From the NCBI GenBank assembly GCA_903921785.1, contig CAIXRH010000160.1, positions 1 through 54,634 of the forward strand: a DNA stretch of 54,634 nucleotides, read 5' to 3'. The notes beneath the pieces were generated by a model, which saw only the letters and a program-made list of their open reading frames with translations, was not told where the DNA came from and made no database searches. The position numbers and the translations under genes are program-made. Positions 36,078-42,939 of the stretch are shown one piece after another (the stretch's first letter is position 1; the number at the start of each line of letters is the position of its first letter). The DNA is from an uncultured Pseudomonadota bacterium. GTDB lineage: Bacteria > Myxococcota_A > UBA796 > SXON01.

Positions 36078-36670
36078 CCGGCGTCCGCCTGCGATCGCTC
36101 GGCCAAGGCGTCGCCGAGCAGCCGCTCGAGGTGTCCGAGATCGGCGTCGATCCACTCCAACGGGAGGTCGACGAAGCGCGCCGCGGCTTCCGCCTCCTCG
36201 GTGAAGTCCGCCGAGCACGGCGTCCTCACCGCAACCATCCGCGAGTGGCTGTCGTGGAAGATCTGTCGAATCACCTCCACGTTCGTACCGAAGTCCGCAG
36301 TGATCGCGGCGTCCCACGTACGTGCCCAACCCTCGAGGAGGAAGTACGTCCCCCGTTCGAGCTCCTCCATGAAGCGCTCATGGCCGAGGAGCATCGCGAT
36401 GCAGTTCTGGGCGCCAACCCGATCCGCGCGGTGGGTGGAGAGGATCGTGTCCATCCGCGGGTGGCAGCACCCGTAGAGCACCACCGCAGGCCTCCCGGTG
36501 CCCCCCTGCTCGGAGAGCGCCTCGTCCAACGCGCGACCGAGGGGCTCGAAGCGGCTGTGAAGCTCGCTCTTCAGCCAACGTGGGTGCACCGTCCAGCCGT
36601 TCTTTCCGACAAGGAGCTCCACCTCCCGGCGGAGGATCGCGCACCCCACGACCGAGACGGCTCCGTTCAT
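36074..36670 (-). CDS. DUF1638 protein
   Basis: A 198-aa protein of the DUF1638 family, recognised by [36 protein letters not shown], the [16 protein letters not shown] block and [14 protein letters not shown]. The family is of unknown function and is typically found beside corrinoid-dependent methyltransferases in methanogens and anaerobic bacteria. The conserved Cys-Cys-His and Asn-Cys residues suggest a metal or cofactor site. It starts at ATG 36670, overlapping the UroD-like stop, and ends overlapping the kinase start. Confidence 0.85.
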   Translation of the reverse strand: MNGAVSVVGCAILRREVELLVGKNGWTVHPRWLKSELHSRFEPLGRALDEALSEQGGTGRPAVVLYGCCHPRMDTILSTHRADRVGAQNCIAMLLGHERFMEELERGTYFLLEGWARTWDAAITADFGTNVEVIRQIFHDSHSRMVAVRTPCSADFTEEAEAAARFVDLPLEWIDADLGHLERLLGDALAERSQADAG

Positions 36671-37725
36671 CCAAGCCGTCCGTAGTCGAGCGCGGCCTCG
36701 ACGATGGCGTGGATGTTCGCCTCGGGGATCGCCATGGGCATGACACCGGTGCCAAACAGGAAGTGGCTCCCCTGTCGACCGCCGCGCGTGCCGATCTCCA
36801 CCAGGCGCTTCACCTCCGCCCGGGCTTCCTCAGGCGTCCATCGGATGAGCCGGATGTCGTCGACCACACCGCAGGCCAGGTACCCCTTCGGGGGCGCCCG
36901 GTGGGCCTCGAGGATGTCTCGGGCCGCCGCGAAGTCCGCGAGCGGGCTCACGTAGTGGATGCCGATGTCGAGCTCGTCCACCACGGCCCCAATCACCTCG
37001 TTGAACGGGGCCATCCCACAGTAGTACACGACTCCACCGACCCCTCCAGGCGCGAGGTCGCGCTTCATCCAGGGCATGGAGAACGACTCGAAGCGCCTGC
37101 GGCCCACGAAGTAGGTCGAGCCGAAGGGCGTGGAGTAGATGAGCACGTTGGCGCCGGCAGCCCGGAAGGCGGCGAGCTCCTTCTGAACGAACTCTGAGCA
37201 CTTCTCAAGCAGGTGCTGCTTGAGGTCCTCAGGACCGGTCATCAACAGCTCCATCCAGTGGTCCATGCCCATGAGCAGGGCGGGCAGGCTCGTGGACGCG
37301 GTGATGTAGGCGCAGATCGGGTGGGTCGCCCCCACCTCCCCGCGAAGAATCTGCAGGCAACGCCCCGTCTCGGCCCAGGCCGGGTGCCGGGTGAGGTCCT
37401 CCGGCACCTCGAGGCGCGCGATGTCGTCCCACGACTTGATCACGTAGTCGGCCACGTTCGGCGCCCCGGCGTCGTCGAACAAGATCTGCTCGCACCCGAA
37501 GAACTCAGCTTCCTTTCCGACGTAGAACAGGGCCCAAACATTGTCGTGGCCAAACCGACGACGCATCCGCAACTGCCCCTCGGCGACGTGCTCCCCCTTG
37601 GCGTAGTAGTCCCGCTGCGAGAGCCCGAGCTCGCGCGCCCCTTGATCCAGTACATTGCAGAAAACCGGGATGCGCGGGGCAGGCGTCCCGTCGATCGCTG
37701 CGGCGAGGACTTGGAGCGGCGTCAT
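36667..37725 (-). CDS. uroporphyrinogen decarboxylase-fold methyltransferase-like protein with altered zinc site
   Basis: A 352-aa UroD/MtaA/CmuA-superfamily protein. These enzymes transfer methyl groups to or from corrinoid proteins; MtaA/MtbA-type members bind zinc with H-x-C...C. Here the matching positions read Tyr234-Tyr235-Cys236 (VYYCGMAP) and Thr326 (FGTGVMP, where PGCG is usual), so two of three ligands seem to be lost, though Cys285 is nearby. It also lacks the paired Arg residues at the N-terminus expected of true HemE. It is thus unlikely to be a heme enzyme and may be a divergent methyltransferase or binding protein. Coupled by ATGA to the corrinoid gene before and DUF1638 after. 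Confidence 0.82.
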   Translation of the reverse strand: MTPLQVLAAAIDGTPAPRIPVFCNVLDQGARELGLSQRDYYAKGEHVAEGQLRMRRRFGHDNVWALFYVGKEAEFFGCEQILFDDAGAPNVADYVIKSWDDIARLEVPEDLTRHPAWAETGRCLQILRGEVGATHPICAYITASTSLPALLMGMDHWMELLMTGPEDLKQHLLEKCSEFVQKELAAFRAAGANVLIYSTPFGSTYFVGRRRFESFSMPWMKRDLAPGGVGGVVYYCGMAPFNEVIGAVVDELDIGIHYVSPLADFAAARDILEAHRAPPKGYLACGVVDDIRLIRWTPEEARAEVKRLVEIGTRGGRQGSHFLFGTGVMPMAIPEANIHAIVEAALDYGRLG

Positions 37726-38399
37726 GGGATGTCCAGCCTCCGTTGGGCCCGGATGAGGTCGGCGATCACCTGACCCGCGGCGAGTCCGTCAGCGGCCCAG
37801 GCATCCGCGCCGACGGTCCGGTAGAGCTGCTCGTCGAAGCGGTAGGGCGCGCCGCCGACCACCAGCTTGATCTTGTCCTCGATCCCTCGCTCCCGAAGGA
37901 GCGCCCGCACCCGCCGGGCCCCGTGCTCTCCCGCTGCGGTGTGCACCATCATCGCGGACACCGCGATCACCTGCGCGTCATGGGCCACCGCGCGATCCAC
38001 GAAGGTCTCGGCGGCCACGTTCACCCCGAGATCGATCACCTCCACCATGAGCGCCTTGAGGCACCCGGTGACGATGCGCTTGCCGAGCGAATGCAGGTCG
38101 CCTCGGGCGGTCCCCATCACCACGCGGCCGACGGCCTCCGGCGGATGGGAGAACCGGACGAGCATCCGCTCGGTGACGTCCGCAGCGATCTGCGCCGTCA
38201 TGAAGTGCTGAGCGAGGTTGGCGTCCGGGTCTCGGGTGATCTCGGACATCATCTGCTCGAGCGCGGGGATCACCACCTGAAAGACCACCTCCTCTGCCGT
38301 CAGGCCCGCAACGAGCGCGCCCTCGACCACCGCGAAGGCGGCCTCGCGGTCCGTCTCGTAGACGGCCTCCCGGTAGTTCCGGACGATCTGATCGATCAT
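37722..38399 (-). CDS. methyltransferase corrinoid-binding protein (MtaC/MtbC-like)
   Basis: A 225-aa cobalamin-binding protein. An N-terminal helical cap domain (1-90, with the 'G....E....L.PAL..M' pattern) precedes a B12-binding Rossmann domain (about 91-215). The cobalt-ligating motif D-x-H-x-x-G is intact: Asp101-Leu-His103-Ser-Leu-Gly106, followed by the usual VSAMMVHTAAG and VVGGAPY loops. It would carry the methyl group on cobalt between donor and acceptor enzymes. ATG 38399 has GGAGG 9 nt upstream. It is the first gene of the five-gene operon. Confidence 0.92.
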   Translation of the reverse strand: MIDQIVRNYREAVYETDREAAFAVVEGALVAGLTAEEVVFQVVIPALEQMMSEITRDPDANLAQHFMTAQIAADVTERMLVRFSHPPEAVGRVVMGTARGDLHSLGKRIVTGCLKALMVEVIDLGVNVAAETFVDRAVAHDAQVIAVSAMMVHTAAGEHGARRVRALLRERGIEDKIKLVVGGAPYRFDEQLYRTVGADAWAADGLAAGQVIADLIRAQRRLDIP

Positions 38400-38892
38400 C
38401 GTCGAGTGCCTCCGAGCCCCCCGCCGCGATGACGGCGCACCTCACCCGACCGGGAATCTACCTTGGAACTGGAGCCGGGAAAGGGGGGGTCGGTCAACCG
38501 ACGTACCTCGAAAAATGGAGAAAAATACGTGGTTTTGCCGTATGCTGATCGGAGCGTCATGGGCACGCCGCGGCCAGACGGCGCGCGAGGGCAATCTCGG
38601 ATTGTCCGGTCCAAGCGAGGCGCATCGCGCGGCTACCGGGCACGCCAGTGTGCTATCTGCAGGCCCATCGGCATTCTTCTGCCCGAACCCGATTATTTCT
38701 ACGAGCTCTCACCGCTACGGCGCAACGCAGCCGGACTCGCACCGCCGCCGATGGCCCGCCGCGAGTCGCGATGTTCACCCTCCGGAGCACCGTGCTGGCC
38801 AGGTCCGCAGGCGCGGTGGGCTCACCTTTGAGGGCGAGGCGGGGGCAAGGTGAGGTCGGGCTCATCGGCGAAGCTCGCACGACGGCGCGTCC
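38400..38892. other. intergenic region upstream of the corrinoid operon
   Basis: 493 nt between the barrel gene stop and the corrinoid gene start. It holds a palindrome (38489-38502), a clearly lower-GC patch (about 38505-38560 and 38655-38710) and no convincing gene; small plus-strand frames here have no ribosome-binding site or family pattern. The operon promoter is expected here, but I could not find a good sigma70 or sigma54 match. Confidence 0.5.
38489..38502. promoter_or_regulatory. perfect palindrome, possible operator
   Basis: GTCGGT-CA-ACCGAC, two 6-nt arms with a 2-nt spacer, about 90 nt upstream of the first corrinoid-operon gene. Its TTGACC (minus strand) also resembles a -35 box. 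A dimeric regulator could bind; no regulator gene is adjacent. Confidence 0.3.
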
Positions 38893-40149
38893 TCACAGCC
38901 CTTCGGTCGTCCCCAGGCTGCCCCACGCGTCCAGACGGTTGTTCCTCGCCCCATTGGTCGCATCCCAGTGGAAGCGCAGGCTGAAGTGTCCCCACACCTC
39001 CAGCGGCTGGGCGTAGGAGGCGCGGGTGACCTCCTCGTAGTCGGACGCGTCGAGCTCCGCGGGCCCGGGGATCGCCTGCTGCGTGGCCTCGACCGTGAAC
39101 GACAGGTCTACGTGGTCTCCCAGGGTGAGGTCGGTGTCCACTTCGCCCGAGAAGAGGTACCGCTCGAAGAAGGGCCAGAGCTGCGTTCGCGCCGACAGCT
39201 CCGCGCCGAGCTTCACCCGATCGATCCTCAGCTCGCCCGCGCCCACGAGCATGGCCGTCGGGAAGAACGCGGTGCGCTCCCCGAGCGTGTTCGGGGTGTT
39301 GTAGGCGTCTCCCTGCGCGCCGACGAGCGCGGAGATCGCGAGCTGGTTCCCGCGGGCGTCGTTGGAGGGGAACCCGTTGTACTCCACGCCCGCGTGGGCC
39401 CGGAAGGTGGAGAGGTACTGCCCCTCCGGGTCCTGACCGGCGCCTCGGGCGAAGGCGCCGATCGTCCACCCGCTGTCGAGGTTGTGGCCCGTCTTGAACG
39501 CCCCCGACAGCGAGCTCTGGTCCGAGGTGAGCTCCACCTCCGTGGCCCCTACCACCAAAGAAGGTTGAAGCTCCAGGCTCCGGTCGTAGTTCACCCACAC
39601 CGACGCCTTGTCCGTGTTGGTCTCCACCCCCACCGACGCGCCGGTCCAGAGGGACAAGCTCCGGTACTGCTCCGACCAGCTCCCCCACCCTCCGCCCCAC
39701 ACCGAGAACGACCACGGCGAAGACTTCGCGGAGGTGTCCTCCTCGCCCTCGGGCTCCGCGAGGCTCACCGTCACCGCGCCCGGCACCGCGACCGAGAGGT
39801 AGGGCGCGAGCACCCGGGAGAGCGTCGCGTCCAGGGCGGCGCGCTGTTCGTCCACCGGCTGGCGATAGTCGATCTTCACCGGCTGCTCGAAGCTCACCGG
39901 GGCGCCGGGGAGGGCCCCGCCGACCAGCACGGCGCGCATCAGCACGAAGTCCCAGGTGCTCTCCGCGGTGACGTCGAGGTAGAGCACCACCGCTGCGTCG
40001 CTCCGCGGGACCGACTTCACCACCTTGAGGTTGTCCAGCGTGCCCTGCACGAGCGTGCAGGCATCGACGCGTTGCTCAGACTGGCACTCCAACGCCACGC
40101 GCATCGGCGCCCAGGGCGCGGCGACGGCGAGGCTGGCGAGGAGGAGCAC
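38893..40149 (-). CDS. probable outer-membrane beta-barrel protein
   Basis: A 418-aa protein starting at GTG 40149 (VLLLASLAVAAPWA as signal peptide), 9 nt after the hybrid kinase stop, so likely in the same transcript. Residues 20-150 form a small periplasmic alpha/beta domain with two Cys (LECQSEQRVDACTL); residues about 165-418 are alternating strands with aromatic girdles (FSVWGGGWGSW, LSLWTGASVGVETN, GHFSLRFHWDAT), resembling a 12-16-stranded barrel. The last strand is atypical (ends GTTEGL rather than an aromatic residue). No family recognised. It could export or sense something together with the kinase. Confidence 0.6.
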   Translation of the reverse strand: MLLLASLAVAAPWAPMRVALECQSEQRVDACTLVQGTLDNLKVVKSVPRSDAAVVLYLDVTAESTWDFVLMRAVLVGGALPGAPVSFEQPVKIDYRQPVDEQRAALDATLSRVLAPYLSVAVPGAVTVSLAEPEGEEDTSAKSSPWSFSVWGGGWGSWSEQYRSLSLWTGASVGVETNTDKASVWVNYDRSLELQPSLVVGATEVELTSDQSSLSGAFKTGHNLDSGWTIGAFARGAGQDPEGQYLSTFRAHAGVEYNGFPSNDARGNQLAISALVGAQGDAYNTPNTLGERTAFFPTAMLVGAGELRIDRVKLGAELSARTQLWPFFERYLFSGEVDTDLTLGDHVDLSFTVEATQQAIPGPAELDASDYEEVTRASYAQPLEVWGHFSLRFHWDATNGARNNRLDAWGSLGTTEGL

Positions 40150-40157
40150 CGGGCCGG

Positions 40158-42617
40158 TTATCGCGGCGGGCCCCGCACGCCTCCGTCCCCCGACTCGGCC
40201 GCGCCGTCCAACCACCGGAGAAGGGTCGCGAAGAGCTGTTCGGCGTCCACCGGCCGGCCGAGGAAGTCGTTGGTGCCGGCGGCGTGGCACTGGGCCCGAT
40301 CGTCGGCGAAGACGTTGGAGGTCAAGGCGATGATCGGCACGTCCCGCCCGTTGGGCAGCGCCCGGATACGACGGGTGGCCTCCAGTCCGTCCATCTCCGG
40401 CATCTGCATGTCCATCAGGATCAGGTCGTAGTTCACCCGCTTCGCCATCTGCACCGCGACCGCGCCGTCCGGGGCGAACTGCACCACGAGCCCCGCTTCC
40501 TCGAGGAGGCCCTGCGTCACCTCGCGGTTCAGGGCGTCGTCTTCGGCGATGAGCACATACGCGTCGGCGTGGCGGGCGCGGAGCTGCATCCGCGCGCTGG
40601 GCAGCGGCGTCGGGGATGACGCGGGGTGGCCGGCCTCCAGCAGGCGCACCGTGAACCAGAACCGACTCCCGACGCCCGGCTCGCTCTCGACGCCGATCGA
40701 GCCGCCCATGGCTTCCACCAACTTCCGGGTGATCGCCAGGCCCAGACCAACGCCGCCGTACTTTCGGCTGCGCGAGCTGTCGACCTGCTCGAACGAGTTG
40801 AATATCCGGCGCACATCCGCCAGGGCGATGCCGATGCCCGTGTCCTCCACATCGAAGCGGAGGAGCAGCCCGGCCTCCGCGCGCTCGACGAGGCGGGCAC
40901 CAACGGCGACCGAGCCGTGGGGAGTGAACTTCAGCGCGTTGCCGATGAGGTTCAGCAAGATCTGGGTGAGCCGCTGGGGGTCCCCGTGCACGACCAGGCC
41001 GCGGAGCTCGGGAGCCACCTCGAACAGGAGGTGGAGGCCGCTGGTCGTGGCCTCACCACGGGTCAGCGCATCCACCCGCTCCAGGAGCCCTTCGAGCGCG
41101 AAGTCCGTGGGATCCAGATGGAAACGGTCCGCCTCGATCTTCGAGATATCGAGGATGTCGGAGATGATCCGAAGCAGATGGCTCGACGCGAGCTTGACCT
41201 TGCCGAGCTGCTCGGCCTGCTTGGGGTCGGTCGCGCGCTCCTGGGCCAGGTAGGTCAGCCCCATGATCGCGTTGAGCGGAGTGCGCAGCTCGTGGCTCAT
41301 CGTGGCCAGGAAGGTGCTTTTGGCGCGACTGGCGGCTTCGGCCGCCTCCTTCGCCGTGCGCAGCGCCATGGTCCGCTCGTCGACCAGCGCTTCGAGGTCG
41401 GAGCGGTGGCGCTCCAGCTCGGCCTCCGCCTGCTTGCGTGCCGTGATGTCCGCGCACGCCCCGATGTAGCCGGTGAACACCCCGTGGCTGTCGAACTCGG
41501 GGGCCCCGTCGTCGCTGATCCAGTGGTAGGTCCCGTCGGCATGGCGGAGCCGGTAGTCCATGCTGAACCGCTCCCGCCGCTCGAACGCCTCGACGTAGGT
41601 CTTGACGCAGCGCGGAAGGTCCTCGGGATGCACCCCCTCCGCCCACCCGTTGCCACGCTCCTGCTCAAGGGTACGCCCGGTGAAGCGCAGCCAGGATTCG
41701 TTGAAGTAGTGGCACAACCTGTCCGTGCCCGAGCGCCAGATCAGGGTGGTCAGCCCGTTGGCGAGGGAGCGGTAGTGGTGCTCCGCCTCTACCAACTGGC
41801 GCTCGGACTGCTTCCGTGCCGAGATGTCCCGCGAGGAGTTGAAGAGGTACGGCCGCCCGTCGAGCTCCACCGGGTAGCCGCTGATCTCCACGTCGAACGT
41901 GCTCCCGTCCTTGCGGCGGTGCCGAGTCTCGAACTCCGAACGCGTGGCCTCCTTGAACTGGCGTCGGAACGCCACCATCAGCGCGTCGGAGCTGAATCCG
42001 CAGTCCCACTGCGCGACGTTCATCCCGATCATCTCGTCGCGCGAGTAGCCGAGCATCGCGCAGAAGGAGTCGCTGACCTCCACGACCGTGGCGTTCTCGT
42101 CCATGATCGTCACGCCGTCGCTGGCCGCACGGAGGAGCACCCGGCTCTTCTCACTCTCCCGCTTGAGCGCGTGGATCAACTCCTTTTTTTCGGTGACGTC
42201 GGTGATGAAGCCGTGCCAGAGGATGGACCCGTCCGGCTCCCGCTGGGGGATCGCGTTGCCGTCGAGCCACCGGATGGCCCCGTCGTCGGAGCGCACGCGG
42301 TACTCACATCGGCAGGGCTCCAGCGTGGCCGCGGACCGGGAGATGGACGCCCGGACCTCCTCGAGATCGTCGAGATGGAGCCGAGAGAAGACGGCGCTCG
42401 CGTCCTCGCGCACCTCCTCCGGCGAGACCCCATAGATGTTGCGAATCGCCTCGCTCGCGTAGGGGAAGCAGGAGCTGCCGTCGGGCCGGAGGCGGTACTG
42501 GTAGATCATCCCCGGCAGCCGGGTGGCGATCTGGTTGAGCCGATCCGAACGTTCGCGCTCCGATTCGGACTCGCTCGCCGCGGGGGGAGGGAGCAGGGGA
42601 ACGTGGGGATCCGTCAT
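40158..42617 (-). CDS. multi-PAS hybrid histidine kinase
   Basis: An 819-aa soluble sensor kinase. Three PAS domains with PAC tails (about 25-145, 155-270, 285-400; each ends in an ITD/DIS/ITARK-type motif), a coiled linker, HisKA (SHELRTPLNAIMGLTYLA), HATPase (NALKFTPHG, DTGIGIAL, GGVGLGLAI) and a C-terminal receiver with Asp in LILMDMQMPEMDG. The receiver's conserved Lys (K-P) is Arg here (FLGRPVDA), which may alter phosphotransfer or switching. Unlike the kinase in the corrinoid operon it has no HPt domain. The downstream barrel gene starts 9 nt after the stop. Signal unknown; PAS domains may bind heme, flavin or small molecules. Confidence 0.9.
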   Translation of the reverse strand: MTDPHVPLLPPPAASESESERERSDRLNQIATRLPGMIYQYRLRPDGSSCFPYASEAIRNIYGVSPEEVREDASAVFSRLHLDDLEEVRASISRSAATLEPCRCEYRVRSDDGAIRWLDGNAIPQREPDGSILWHGFITDVTEKKELIHALKRESEKSRVLLRAASDGVTIMDENATVVEVSDSFCAMLGYSRDEMIGMNVAQWDCGFSSDALMVAFRRQFKEATRSEFETRHRRKDGSTFDVEISGYPVELDGRPYLFNSSRDISARKQSERQLVEAEHHYRSLANGLTTLIWRSGTDRLCHYFNESWLRFTGRTLEQERGNGWAEGVHPEDLPRCVKTYVEAFERRERFSMDYRLRHADGTYHWISDDGAPEFDSHGVFTGYIGACADITARKQAEAELERHRSDLEALVDERTMALRTAKEAAEAASRAKSTFLATMSHELRTPLNAIMGLTYLAQERATDPKQAEQLGKVKLASSHLLRIISDILDISKIEADRFHLDPTDFALEGLLERVDALTRGEATTSGLHLLFEVAPELRGLVVHGDPQRLTQILLNLIGNALKFTPHGSVAVGARLVERAEAGLLLRFDVEDTGIGIALADVRRIFNSFEQVDSSRSRKYGGVGLGLAITRKLVEAMGGSIGVESEPGVGSRFWFTVRLLEAGHPASSPTPLPSARMQLRARHADAYVLIAEDDALNREVTQGLLEEAGLVVQFAPDGAVAVQMAKRVNYDLILMDMQMPEMDGLEATRRIRALPNGRDVPIIALTSNVFADDRAQCHAAGTNDFLGRPVDAEQLFATLLRWLDGAAESGDGGVRGPPR

Positions 42618-42939
42618 GGATCGGCTCCTCCGGAGCGTCGAGCGAGCGGGAACCCTGCACCCTCAGAGTGGATGAGCAGGCGGGTACCGTAGCCCACGCC
42701 TCCACGTCCGGGGCATCGCCCCAACCAGTTGCCCGAGATTTTGCGATGACCGCCGCAAGCCGCGGCCCGACGCATCCGACGCAGGTGGGGGTTCCCCCTC
42801 CCAGCCCTCCTCCACCCTCGCGAGCCACAGTCGGCGACCCACGGACGTGGTCCTTCGCCATTCGTAGATGGTGACCCTCCCGGCCGAGGTATCGCCGCCA
42901 ACGCGCACGAAACCAAACGTCGTCGTGCTACGATTCCCC
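42618..42939. other. divergent intergenic region, hybrid kinase / MYXO-CTERM-like protein
   Basis: 322 nt between divergent starts. Holds family A repeat copy 4 (42788-42837) and, 8 nt before ATG 42940, a TACGAT box that could be a -10 element of a very short leader. A small frame beginning at 42868 is just the upstream extension of the large gene. Nothing else seen. Confidence 0.4.
42788..42837 (+). repeat. dispersed repeat family A, copy 4
   Basis: GGGGTTCCCCCTCCCAGCCC, then CCTCCACCCTCGCGAGCCAC and GTCGGCG; shorter 3' end than copy 3. It lies about 100 nt upstream of the large secreted protein gene. Confidence 0.65.

Noticed and set aside
38640-38665. TGGC...GC pattern on the minus strand, possible sigma54 promoter for the corrinoid operon
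   Set aside because: The spacing between the GG and GC elements is one nucleotide off and the remaining consensus positions do not match.
38463-38831. 122-aa plus-strand frame upstream of the corrinoid operon, with a CxxC
   Set aside because: No ribosome-binding site, no family pattern, competing frames of similar length in the same region; more likely regulatory DNA.
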